A stretch of 9,059 nucleotides of DNA from Oscillospiraceae bacterium (GCA_902767395.1 CACXHI010000141.1:1-9059); one strand, 5' to 3'; shown: positions 1 through 6,877, numbered from the stretch's first letter. Numbers and translations are program-made. The notes: generated from the sequence alone by a model not told the origin.

Positions 1-1
1 C

Positions 2-430
2 AACTCCATCACCGGCATGACCGGCCATCAGGACAACCCCGGCACCGGCTTCAACCTCCAGGGAGAGATCGCCGAGAAGCTCAAGATCGAGGACATTCTG
101 ACCGCCTACGGCTACAAGAAGGTCATCATCGTGGATCCCCAGGATCTGAAGGCCATGGAGCAGGCCGTTCAGGACGCTCTGGCCTCCGAGGTTCCTGCGG
201 CCATCATTGCCCGCCGTCCCTGCCTGCTGATCAAGCGGATCAAGCATAACATTGGTAAGTGCGTGGTCGATACCAACAAGTGCATCGGCTGCAAGCGCTG
301 CCTCGGCGTGGGCTGTCCCGCCGTTCTCGTGGAAAACAAGAAGGCCCGGATCGATCATAACCAGTGCGTTGGCTGCACGGTCTGCGCACAGGTCTGTCCC
401 ATGGGCGCCATTAGCAGAGAGGAGAAATAA
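2..430 (+). CDS. iorA: Indolepyruvate:ferredoxin oxidoreductase, alpha subunit (C-terminal part, cut by window edge)
   Basis: This is the last 142 residues of the large subunit of indolepyruvate:ferredoxin oxidoreductase. The enzyme decarboxylates aryl pyruvates oxidatively to arylacetyl-CoA and passes electrons to ferredoxin in the cytoplasm. The reading frame is open from base 2 with no start in the window. It opens with NSITGMTGHQDNPGTG, the family's conserved stretch in the C-terminal thiamine-diphosphate-binding domain. The tail carries two 4Fe-4S motifs as in bacterial-type ferredoxins: CIGCKRCLGVGCP (bases about 281-319) and CVGCTVCAQVCP (bases about 365-400). The N-terminal two thirds lie upstream. 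An ATG at base 17 is internal methionine and not a start. The stop is 3 bases before iorB, so the subunits are co-translated. The subunit identity is secure; the preferred 2-oxoacid is inferred. Confidence 0.95.
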   Translation, partial: NSITGMTGHQDNPGTGFNLQGEIAEKLKIEDILTAYGYKKVIIVDPQDLKAMEQAVQDALASEVPAAIIARRPCLLIKRIKHNIGKCVVDTNKCIGCKRCLGVGCPAVLVENKKARIDHNQCVGCTVCAQVCPMGAISREEK

Positions 431-433
431 GCC

Positions 434-1018
434 ATGACGAAAACGAAAAGCGCGCTGCTGGTCGGCGTTGGCGGCCAGGGAGCTATCCTCACCGCAAAGG
501 TTTTGGTCAACGGTCTGATGAAGGCCGGGTATGACGTTAAAATGTCCGAGGTTCACGGCATGAGCCAGCGAGGCGGTTCTGTTTCCACGCAGGTTCACTG
601 GGGCGAGAAGGTTAACTCTCCCGTCATCGGCAAGGGCGCTGCGGATATCATCGTTGCGTTTGAAAAGATGGAAGCCGTCCGCTATGCCGACTATCTCAAG
701 CCCGACGGCGTTGTGGTCGTCAACGACTATGAAATGGCTTCCTCCAGCATCGCGGCGGGGCTGGCCAAGTATCCCGAGGGCTGTCTCGAGGCGATGGAGA
801 AGAACTTTACCTGCCACGTCCTGAAGGCCGGCGAGATTGCGGAATCTCTTGGCAGCGCCAAGTGCATGAATATCGTGCTCTTCGGCAGCATGGTCAAGGC
901 CCTCGGCATGGATGATGTGGTGGACTGGGAGCAGGTCATTTCCGATACCGTTCCGCCCAAGTTCAAGGAGCTGAACCTGAAGGCCTATCGTGCCGGTCAC
1001 GACGCGGTCAAGGCCTGA
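434..1018 (+). CDS. iorB: Indolepyruvate:ferredoxin oxidoreductase, beta subunit
   Basis: This 194-residue protein is the small (gamma-type domain) partner of IorA in the two-subunit indolepyruvate:ferredoxin oxidoreductase. It has the usual family length. The N-terminal glycine-rich segment GVGGQGAILTAKVL (residues 11-24) and the segment SEVHGMSQRGGSVSTQVHWG (residues 38-57) are hallmarks of the pyruvate/ketoisovalerate oxidoreductase gamma domain (POR family). The start is chosen because a purine-rich AGAGAGGAG ribosome binding site lies at 416-424, inside the end of iorA, with 9 bases to the ATG. The gene sits between iorA and the acyl-phosphate pathway genes, so its product, an arylacetyl-CoA, can feed the next enzyme directly. 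Family assignment is firm; branched-chain 2-oxoacids remain possible substrates. Confidence 0.95.
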   Translation: MTKTKSALLVGVGGQGAILTAKVLVNGLMKAGYDVKMSEVHGMSQRGGSVSTQVHWGEKVNSPVIGKGAADIIVAFEKMEAVRYADYLKPDGVVVVNDYEMASSSIAAGLAKYPEGCLEAMEKNFTCHVLKAGEIAESLGSAKCMNIVLFGSMVKALGMDDVVDWEQVISDTVPPKFKELNLKAYRAGHDAVKA

Positions 1019-1029
1019 GAGGTACGTCT

Positions 1030-1929
1030 ATGTTAAAAGATTTCAAAGCACTGCGCGAGCTGGTTGGAGCAGGGGAGCCCAAGACGGTGGCGGTTGCCTG
1101 TGCCCATGACGCGCACACCCTCGAGGCCGTGCTGCACGCGGCCTCCGAGGGCATCCTGAGTTACCTTTTGGTCGGCCACAGAGACGAGATTAAGCGGATC
1201 GGACGCGAGCTGGGCCATGAGATCGACGACAGCACCATCCTCGACGCGGAAACCGACGAGGAGGCTGCCCGCGTTGCCGTGGAGCTGATCCGCGAGGACA
1301 AGGCCGACTTCCTCCAGAAGGGCTATATGCAGACCTCTACGATCCTTAAGGCCGTGGTCAACAAGCAGACCGGCATCGGCATGGGCGGCATCATCTCTCA
1401 CACCGCTTTCATCGAGATCCCCGGCTATCACAAGCTGCTCGGCGTTGCCGACGGCGGCATGGTTCCCCACCCCGACCTCGAGCAGAAGAAGGGAATCCTC
1501 CGCAACGCGGTCGAGGCTTTCCGCGCAATGGGCTATGACCGGCCCCTCGTTGCCGCCGTCTGCGCGGCGGAAACGGTCAGCCCCAAGATCATCGAGACCG
1601 TGGACGCTGCCGCATTGAAGGAAGCGGCCCTTGCCGGTGATTTCGGCGCGTGCTACGTCGAAGGCCCAATTTCTCTGGATCTTGCAATGGATAAGACCTC
1701 CTGTGAGATCAAGAAGTATGACAGCCCGGTCAGCGGCAACACCGATATTCTGCTGGTTCCCTATATGGCGGTCGGCAATATCTTTGTCAAGGGACTGCTG
1801 CTCTACGCCGGAGCCAGAATGGTCGGCGTCGTCACTGGCGCCAAGTGCCCGATCGCACTGAATTCCCGTAGTGCCAGCTTTGAGGAGAAGTACTACTCTC
1901 TCATGGCCTGCGCCGCCATCTGCCGTTGA
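1030..1929 (+). CDS. ptb: Phosphate acyltransferase of the Ptb/Pta family (phosphate butyryltransferase-like)
   Basis: A 299-residue cytoplasmic enzyme expected to convert an acyl-CoA plus phosphate to an acyl phosphate plus CoA. The whole protein is one PTA/PTB domain. Family landmarks are QKGYMQTSTILKAV (residues 96-109), GMGGIISHTAF (residues 117-127), the EGPISLDLAMD segment (residues 211-221, the counterpart of the family's DGPLALDNA-type motif) and VSGNTDILLVP (residues 234-244). Length matches stand-alone phosphate butyryltransferases (about 300 residues). GAGAGGT at 1017-1023 overlaps the iorB stop and serves the ATG at 1030. Automated annotation would call it phosphate butyryltransferase, or a bifunctional enoyl-CoA hydratase/phosphate acetyltransferase. 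Because it follows iorAB and precedes a Buk-type kinase, I infer that its substrate is the arylacetyl-CoA made by IorAB rather than butyryl-CoA. Family call firm, substrate inferred. Confidence 0.9.
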   Translation: MLKDFKALRELVGAGEPKTVAVACAHDAHTLEAVLHAASEGILSYLLVGHRDEIKRIGRELGHEIDDSTILDAETDEEAARVAVELIREDKADFLQKGYMQTSTILKAVVNKQTGIGMGGIISHTAFIEIPGYHKLLGVADGGMVPHPDLEQKKGILRNAVEAFRAMGYDRPLVAAVCAAETVSPKIIETVDAAALKEAALAGDFGACYVEGPISLDLAMDKTSCEIKKYDSPVSGNTDILLVPYMAVGNIFVKGLLLYAGARMVGVVTGAKCPIALNSRSASFEEKYYSLMACAAICR

Positions 1930-1932
1930 GGC

Positions 1933-1940
1933 AAGGAGGT
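1933..1940 (+). promoter_or_regulatory. Ribosome binding site that fixes the kinase start
   Basis: AAGGAGGT is a full-length match to the anti-Shine-Dalgarno sequence. It lies only a few bases before the ATG at 1944. It rules out the upstream in-frame TTG at 1926, because that codon lies before the site and would translate through it. Confidence 0.85.
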
Positions 1941-1943
1941 ACC

Positions 1944-3032
1944 ATGTCCTATCTCCAGCTCATCATCAATCCCGGCTCCACCAGCACGAAGCTGGCGCTC
2001 TACGACGGGACGCAGAAGGTTCTTCAGTCGAGCATCGAGCATAAGCCGGAGCAACTGCTTGGCTTTGAAAAGATCGGAGATCAGGTCCCATTTCGTCTGG
2101 GACTAATCCGTGAGTTTATGAAACAGAATCAGATCAAGGGCGAGGAGCTTGCGGCGGTCATCGGTCGCGGCGGACTGGTCTTCGGTCTGAAGACCGGCGG
2201 CTACGAGGTCAACGACGAGCTCTGCGAGGCGCTGGTCAACCATGACTACAGCCAGCCCCATGCCTCCAATCTGGGCGGTCTTCTGGCCCGCGCGATTGCA
2301 GAGGAATTCCATATCCCCGCCTATATCTATGACGCAGTGACATCCGGCGAACTCAGCCCCGTGGCGGAAATCACCGGAATGGCGGATATCCGCCGCCGCA
2401 GCTTCTGCCACGTGCTCAACAGCCGTGCCCAGGCGATTCGCTATGCCGAGTCCATTGGGAAGAAGTACGAGGATCTGAACCTGATCGTGGTCCATCTCGG
2501 CGGCGGCACCTCCGCCAGCGTCCATAACCACGGCTCCATCGTGGACTCCGTCGGGGACGACGACGGACAGTTCTCCCCCGAGCGCGCCGGCTGCTTCCCC
2601 TCGTTGGAGATTGTCCGCCTCTGCTTCTCCGGCAAGTATACCAAGGAGGAGATGGACAAGAAGATTCGCGGAAAAGGCGGCATGTATTCCCATCTGGGCA
2701 CCAGCGACTGCCGTGAGATCGAAAAGATGATCCAGAACGGCGACAAGCACGCGGACCTTGTATTTCAGGCGCAGGCCTACCAGATTTCCAAGACGATCGG
2801 TCTTCTGTCCATTGTGCTCAAGGGCAACTGTGACGCCATCATTCTGACCGGCGGCATGGCGTATTCGCAAATGCTGACCGAGCGGATCAAGGACTACGTG
2901 GGCTTCCTTGCCCCCGTGATCGTCATGGCTGGTGAAAACGAGATGGAAGCTCTTGCGCAGGGCGGTCTTCGGATTCTCACCGGGCAGGAGCAGGCGAACG
3001 TATATCATTTACCCGAAAGGAAGGAATCATAA
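1944..3032 (+). CDS. buk: Butyrate kinase family acid kinase
   Basis: A 362-residue ASKHA-fold kinase that should transfer phosphate from an acyl phosphate to ADP, releasing the free acid and making ATP. Visible ATPase motifs are the N-terminal phosphate-1 loop INPGSTSTK (residues 8-16), GRGGLVFG (residues 74-81), the phosphate-2 motif VVHLGGGTS (residues 182-190) and the adenosine motif LTGGMAY (residues 301-307). Family conserved stretches such as RRSFCHVLNSRAQA (residues 150-163) and DDDGQFSPERAG (residues 205-216) are present. Length is normal for butyrate kinases (about 355-360). The start at 1944 places the INPGSTSTK loop at the usual distance from the N terminus. It immediately follows the phosphate acyltransferase (14-base gap), the classic ptb-buk pairing. 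In this operon the likely substrate is an arylacetyl phosphate, giving substrate-level phosphorylation from amino acid oxidation. Branched-chain acyl phosphates or butyryl phosphate are alternatives. Confidence 0.92.
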   Translation: MSYLQLIINPGSTSTKLALYDGTQKVLQSSIEHKPEQLLGFEKIGDQVPFRLGLIREFMKQNQIKGEELAAVIGRGGLVFGLKTGGYEVNDELCEALVNHDYSQPHASNLGGLLARAIAEEFHIPAYIYDAVTSGELSPVAEITGMADIRRRSFCHVLNSRAQAIRYAESIGKKYEDLNLIVVHLGGGTSASVHNHGSIVDSVGDDDGQFSPERAGCFPSLEIVRLCFSGKYTKEEMDKKIRGKGGMYSHLGTSDCREIEKMIQNGDKHADLVFQAQAYQISKTIGLLSIVLKGNCDAIILTGGMAYSQMLTERIKDYVGFLAPVIVMAGENEMEALAQGGLRILTGQEQANVYHLPERKES

Positions 3033-4223
3033 ATGGTTGTAGAACGCTATCATCAGATGGGTGTTGCCAAGAGCCGCATCCGTGTCCTGTTTGAGTATGG
3101 CATGGCACAGGCCGCCAAGGTCGGCAAGGAGAACGTGTTTGACTTCTCCATTGGCAATCCCTCCGTTCCCGCACCGGCTGCCGTTGCCGATACCGTCCGA
3201 GAGCTGCTCGAAATGGATCCCATCGCCCTGCACGGCTATACGCCCGCCGGTGGCTGCGCGGAAGCCCGAGAGTCCATTGCGGCGGACCTGACCAAGCGGA
3301 CGGGCACCAAGATTCGCCCTGAGAACATCTTCTTTACCTGCGGCGCAGCGCCTGCCATGACCTCCTGTATGCAGGCTCTGGCAGTTGAGGGTGCTGAGTT
3401 TATGCTTTTGGCTCCCTACTTCTCTGAATACCCTGCCTACGCGGCCTCCACAGGTGCGAAGTGTGTCGTGGTTCCCCCTGATACCGAGCATTTTCAGGTG
3501 CATGTGGACGAAGTGGAGAAGCGAATCACCAAGAACACGCAGGCCATCATCGTCAACTCTCCCAACAACCCCTCCGGCGTGATCTACAGCGTCGAAACCC
3601 TCAAGGCCCTTGCAGAGGTGCTGACGCGCAAGAGCGAGGAGATCGGCCATCCGATTTACATCTTCTCCGATGAGCCTTACCGCGAGCTGACCTATGACGG
3701 ACTGGATGCCCCCTACATCCCCGCGATCTACCCCAATACCATTATCTGCTACTCCTACTCCAAGATCCTGTCCATGCCCGGCGAGCGTATCGGTTACGTC
3801 TGCGTGCCCGATTGCTGTGCGGAGAGCGAGAAGGTCTATGCGGCCATTGCCGGCGCTGCCCGTGCGCTGGGTCACGTCTGTGCCCCCTCTCTGTGGCAGC
3901 GTGTCGTGGCGCGCAACACGGACCTGCGCCCCGATCTTGCAACCTACGATCAGAACCGTGTCACGCTCTACACCGAGCTGACGAAGATGGGCTTCCGCTG
4001 CGTGAAGCCGCAGGGTGCCTTCTACATGATGGTGGCTGCACCCGACGGAAACTCCGAGGGCTTCTCCGACAGAGCGAAGGAGCTGAACATTCTTGCCGTT
4101 CCCTGTGACGGCTTCGGCTGCCCCGGCTTCGTCCGGTTCAGCACCTGCGTCAGTCCCGCAATGATCCAGCGCAGCCTTCCCAGCTTCCGCAAGCTGGCCG
4201 CTTCCTACGGCTTGAACGGCTGA
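3033..4223 (+). CDS. Class I/II pyridoxal-phosphate aminotransferase (probable aromatic amino acid aminotransferase)
   Basis: A 396-residue fold-type I PLP enzyme that should move the amino group of an amino acid to 2-oxoglutarate or another acceptor. Landmarks in order are the substrate/PLP region SIGNPSVP (residues 39-46), HGYTPAGG (residues 67-74), NSPNNPSG (residues 175-182), SDEPYRELTYDG (residues 212-223), the Schiff-base lysine motif SYSKILSMPGERIGY with Lys244, and the substrate-carboxylate arginine in GFVRFS (Arg368). Every catalytic residue expected in the aspartate aminotransferase superfamily is present. The start codon directly abuts the kinase stop, with ribosome binding site AAAGGAAGGAA at 3015-3025, so translation is probably coupled. 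Placement beside iorAB suggests that it supplies the arylpyruvate for the operon. Amino acid specificity cannot be read from the sequence; aspartate or branched-chain specificity is not excluded. Confidence 0.88.
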   Translation: MVVERYHQMGVAKSRIRVLFEYGMAQAAKVGKENVFDFSIGNPSVPAPAAVADTVRELLEMDPIALHGYTPAGGCAEARESIAADLTKRTGTKIRPENIFFTCGAAPAMTSCMQALAVEGAEFMLLAPYFSEYPAYAASTGAKCVVVPPDTEHFQVHVDEVEKRITKNTQAIIVNSPNNPSGVIYSVETLKALAEVLTRKSEEIGHPIYIFSDEPYRELTYDGLDAPYIPAIYPNTIICYSYSKILSMPGERIGYVCVPDCCAESEKVYAAIAGAARALGHVCAPSLWQRVVARNTDLRPDLATYDQNRVTLYTELTKMGFRCVKPQGAFYMMVAAPDGNSEGFSDRAKELNILAVPCDGFGCPGFVRFSTCVSPAMIQRSLPSFRKLAASYGLNG

Positions 4224-4242
4224 TTTCAACGCACTTCTCAAT

Positions 4243-4251
4243 GGGAGGAAA
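4243..4251 (+). promoter_or_regulatory. Ribosome binding site that fixes the lyase start
   Basis: GGGAGGAAA lies 7 bases before the ATG at 4259. An earlier in-frame ATG at 4241 overlaps this site and would add only MGGKHN, so the downstream ATG is the better start. Confidence 0.8.
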
Positions 4252-4258
4252 ACACAAC

Positions 4259-5899
4259 ATGGCAAAGGAATATCCCCTGAATGTAAAAACGCCCCGCAGT
4301 CTGACCTATGTGACGCGCAATATTCCTGCGGTCACAGTGGAGCAGCGCGAGCGTGCCCTGAAGGCAACCCACTACAACGAATTTGCATTTCCTGCCGGAA
4401 TGCTGACCGTTGATATGCTCTCCGACTCCGGTACCACCGCCATGACCGACGTACAGTGGTCAACCATGTTTCTTGGCGACGAGTCCTATGGCCGGAACAA
4501 GGGCTATTACGTCTTGCTCGACGCTTTCCGCGACGTGTTCGAGCGCGGCGGCGAGAAGAACTGGAAGAAGTCCATTGATCTGATTCGTACCGACTGTCAG
4601 GACATCGAGAAGCTGATGAACGAGCTTTACCTCTGCGAGTACGAGGGCGGCTTTTTCAACGGCGGCGCGGCGCAGCTCGAGCGGCCCAACACCTTCCTGA
4701 TTCAGCAGGGCAGAGCGGCGGAGTCCGTCCTGTTCGAGATGGTCAAGAAGATCATGGCACAGCGTCATCCCGGCAAAGTTTTCACCATCCCTTCCAACGG
4801 CCATTTCGACACCACCGAGGGCAACATCAAGCAGATGGGCTCCATCCCCCGCAACCTCTACAACAAGGAGCTGCTCTATGAGGTTCCCGAAGGCGGCAAG
4901 TATGCAAAGAACCCCTTCAAGGGCGATATGGACGTGAAGAAGCTGGAGGAGCTGATCGAGGCCGTCGGTCCCGAGAACGTCCCTCTGATTTACACGACCA
5001 TTACCAACAATACCGTCTGCGGACAGGCCGTGTCTATGAAGTCCATCCGTGAGACGGCAAAGATCGCTGAGAAGTATGACATTCCCTTCATGTTTGACGT
5101 GGCCCGCTGGGCGGAGAACGCCTACTTCATCAAGGTCAACGAGGAAGGCTACGCTGACAAGTCTATCGCGGAAATCGCCACTGAGATGTTCTCCTACTGT
5201 GACGGCTTTACCATGTCCGCCAAGAAGAACGGTCATGCCAACATGGGCGGTATGCTTGCCTTCCGGGACAAGGGCCGCTTCTGGAGAAAGTTCTCCGACT
5301 TTAACGCCGACGGCACCGTGAAGACCGATGTGGGCGTGCTGCTCAAGGTCAAGCAGATTTCCTGCTACGGCAACGATTCCTACGGCGGCATGTCCGGCCG
5401 TGATATCATGGCGCTGGCTGCCGGCCTGTATGAGGAGTGCAATTTCAACTATCAGGAAGCGCGCGTACAGCAGTGCGAGTATTTGGCGCAGGGCTTCTAC
5501 AAGGCTGGCGTCAAGGGCGTGATCCTGCCCGTTGGCGGCCACGGCGTCTACATCAATATGACGGAATTCTTCGACGGCAAGCGCGGACATGAGACCTTTG
5601 CCGGACAGGGCTTCTCGATTGAGCTGATTCGCCGTTACGGCATCCGCACCTCGGAGCTTGGCGACTACTCCATGGAGTACGATCTCAAGACACCCGAGCA
5701 GCAGGAGGAGCTTTGCAACGTGGTCCGCTTCGCGGTCAATCGCAGCCAGCTCAGTCAGGAGCACATGGACTACGTGATCGCGGCGGTCAAGGCGCTCTAT
5801 GAGGATCGGGAGTCCATCCCCAACATGCGGATCGTCAAGGGCCGCACCCTTCCCATGCGGCACTTCCACGCATTCCTTGAGCCCTATCCCAACGAGTAA
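4259..5899 (+). CDS. tnaA: Tryptophanase / tyrosine phenol-lyase family beta-eliminating lyase, long form
   Basis: A 546-residue PLP enzyme of the beta-eliminating lyase family, predicted to cleave an aromatic amino acid, probably tryptophan, to the free aromatic (indole), pyruvate and ammonia. Recognisable family blocks are GDESY (residues 73-77, matching the potassium-site Glu and catalytic Tyr), QQGRAAE (residues 149-155), GHFDTTEGN (residues 181-189), FKGDMDVKKLE, FDVARWAENAYFIK (residues 279-292, PLP-binding Asp280 and Arg283), MSAKKNG with PLP lysine Lys323, Asn328, DSYGGMSGRD, GIRTSE with the carboxylate Arg463, and LPMRHFHAF with His535. Asp184 and His535 align by eye with tryptophanase-type Asp137 and His463, where tyrosine phenol-lyase has Thr and Phe. 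The protein is about 75 residues longer than classical TnaA, mostly from an insert at about residues 85-145 and a smaller one near 345-365. It lies 35 bases after the aminotransferase and ends the operon. No TnaC-like leader is evident in that gap. Family firm, exact substrate inferred. Confidence 0.85.
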   Translation: MAKEYPLNVKTPRSLTYVTRNIPAVTVEQRERALKATHYNEFAFPAGMLTVDMLSDSGTTAMTDVQWSTMFLGDESYGRNKGYYVLLDAFRDVFERGGEKNWKKSIDLIRTDCQDIEKLMNELYLCEYEGGFFNGGAAQLERPNTFLIQQGRAAESVLFEMVKKIMAQRHPGKVFTIPSNGHFDTTEGNIKQMGSIPRNLYNKELLYEVPEGGKYAKNPFKGDMDVKKLEELIEAVGPENVPLIYTTITNNTVCGQAVSMKSIRETAKIAEKYDIPFMFDVARWAENAYFIKVNEEGYADKSIAEIATEMFSYCDGFTMSAKKNGHANMGGMLAFRDKGRFWRKFSDFNADGTVKTDVGVLLKVKQISCYGNDSYGGMSGRDIMALAAGLYEECNFNYQEARVQQCEYLAQGFYKAGVKGVILPVGGHGVYINMTEFFDGKRGHETFAGQGFSIELIRRYGIRTSELGDYSMEYDLKTPEQQEELCNVVRFAVNRSQLSQEHMDYVIAAVKALYEDRESIPNMRIVKGRTLPMRHFHAFLEPYPNE

Positions 5900-5914
5900 T
5901 CGTTTTGATTTCTC

Positions 5915-5944
5915 TCACCCTCCGGCAGTCCTGTCGGAGGGTGA
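5915..5944 (+). terminator. Hairpin after the amino acid fermentation operon
   Basis: TCACCCTCCG (5915-5924) pairs with CGGAGGGTGA (5935-5944), a perfect 10-bp stem with a 10-base loop. It starts 15 bases after the lyase stop. The 3' side is only moderately T-rich (AATCTTGTAT), so it is a weak-tailed intrinsic terminator or an mRNA 3'-end stabiliser. Its position between the operon and an unrelated gene supports a terminator. Confidence 0.65.
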
Positions 5945-5972
5945 AATCTTGTATCGTACATGGTGAGACACA

Positions 5973-6812
5973 ATGGTTCATTTTGACGTTCGGCCCATTA
6001 CCGAACACATTACGGAATTTCTCGGACGCTTCCATGAGCGGATGTATCTGGTGCGCGGGACGGTGCGGGCAGCCTTGATCGACACGGGCTGCGGCTTCGG
6101 TTCCCTGAAGGCGGAGGTGGATCGGATCAACGATCTGCCGCTGACGGTGCTGTTGACCCACGCGCATCAGGATCACGCGATGGGCGCGGTGGAATTCGAC
6201 CGTGCCTATCTGAATCCGGAGGAAGAAAGCGTCCTGCGTTTCAGCTCCGACGCAGACTTCCGGCTGCTCGGCCTGAATATCTCCCGCGACGCGAAAAACG
6301 TCACGCCGGAGGATATGCTTCCGCCTCCCGCTTTTGAGCACTTTTCGCCGGTGAAGGCAGGAGACTGCTTTGATCTCGGCGGGACGACACTTGAGACCTT
6401 TGCCTGCCCCGGGCATACGCGGGGCCACCTTGTTTTCCTCGACCGGGAGCATCGCATTCTCTTTTCCGGCGACGCGGTCAGCAACGCCAGCTTTTTGCTG
6501 TGTGAGGAATCTACCACCGTTGAAGAGTACCGCGACGAGTTGATCCGCCTCAAGCGTCTTCTGGAAGGGAAGGTGGATCGGATTTTGGAAGGACACGGCA
6601 CAGGGGAGTTACCCTTTGCCATCTTTGACGCGGTGATCTGTGTCTGTAACGAAGTGCTCGCCGGGGACACGGACCGGATTCCCTACGATCTTCGAGGTTA
6701 TCAGGGCTTTACGGCGAAAAGGCGGCTGCCACACTCTCTGCATCGGGTGGACGGGAGAATGGGAAACCTGATTTACCGGGAGGATAAGCTTCGCCGCGCT
6801 CAGCGCGAGTGA
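5973..6812 (+). CDS. MBL-fold metallo-hydrolase
   Basis: A 279-residue metallo-beta-lactamase-fold hydrolase with a complete dinuclear metal site: THAHQDH (His63, His65, Asp67, His68), CPGHTRGH (His148), FSGDAV (Asp167) and EGHG (His208). This arrangement resembles glyoxalase II-like and other small-molecule hydrolases of the family. No signal peptide or membrane segment is visible, so it is cytoplasmic. About 70 residues follow the last metal ligand, rich in Arg and Lys near the end, with no motif I recognise. The ATG at 5973 has only a weak GGTGAG site (5962-5967), so expression may be modest. Arginine codons lean to CGG, unlike the CGC/CGT-leaning operon upstream. The substrate is unknown, and the context does not fix it. 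Confidence 0.85.
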   Translation: MVHFDVRPITEHITEFLGRFHERMYLVRGTVRAALIDTGCGFGSLKAEVDRINDLPLTVLLTHAHQDHAMGAVEFDRAYLNPEEESVLRFSSDADFRLLGLNISRDAKNVTPEDMLPPPAFEHFSPVKAGDCFDLGGTTLETFACPGHTRGHLVFLDREHRILFSGDAVSNASFLLCEESTTVEEYRDELIRLKRLLEGKVDRILEGHGTGELPFAIFDAVICVCNEVLAGDTDRIPYDLRGYQGFTAKRRLPHSLHRVDGRMGNLIYREDKLRRAQRE

Positions 6813-6835
6813 TGGAATCGCGTTGACCGATTCAC

Positions 6836-6852
6836 CGTTTTTCCGAAAAACG
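6836..6852. repeat. Short AT-rich inverted repeat
   Basis: CGTTTTT (6836-6842) and AAAAACG (6846-6852) form a perfect 7-base inverted repeat around CCG, 26 bases upstream of the -35 box of the next promoter. It could be an operator or a weak hairpin after the MBL gene. The stem is too AT-rich to be a convincing terminator. Confidence 0.3.
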
Positions 6853-6877
6853 AGCCGCTTTTACAGACAGGATCCCG

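Noticed and set aside
1926..1943. Upstream TTG start for the acid kinase
   Set aside because: It precedes the perfect AAGGAGGT site and overlaps the previous stop; the ATG at 1944 fits the family N terminus.
2103..3008. Minus-strand open frame (301 codons) opposite the acid kinase
   Set aside because: Antisense shadow of the kinase gene; no motif, no ribosome binding site that I can see.
4241..4258. Upstream ATG start for the lyase
   Set aside because: It overlaps the GGGAGGAAA ribosome binding site of the ATG at 4259.
4224..4258. TnaC-like leader peptide or attenuator upstream of the lyase
   Set aside because: The gap is only 35 bases, with no small open frame containing a key tryptophan and no hairpin.
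3027..4265. Long minus-strand open frame (412 codons) opposite the aminotransferase
   Set aside because: It lies wholly antisense to a gene with all catalytic motifs, and its translation shows no family motif.
4460..5869. Long minus-strand open frame (469 codons) opposite the lyase gene
   Set aside because: It is a mirror of a GC-rich, codon-biased gene. It has no recognisable domain and its composition (rich in His, Val, Leu, Gly, Asp) is typical of antisense shadows.
6795..6807. CGCGCT-C-AGCGCG inverted repeat at the end of the MBL gene as a terminator
   Set aside because: It lies inside the coding sequence before the stop, its loop is a single base and no T tract follows; chance in GC-rich coding DNA is more likely.
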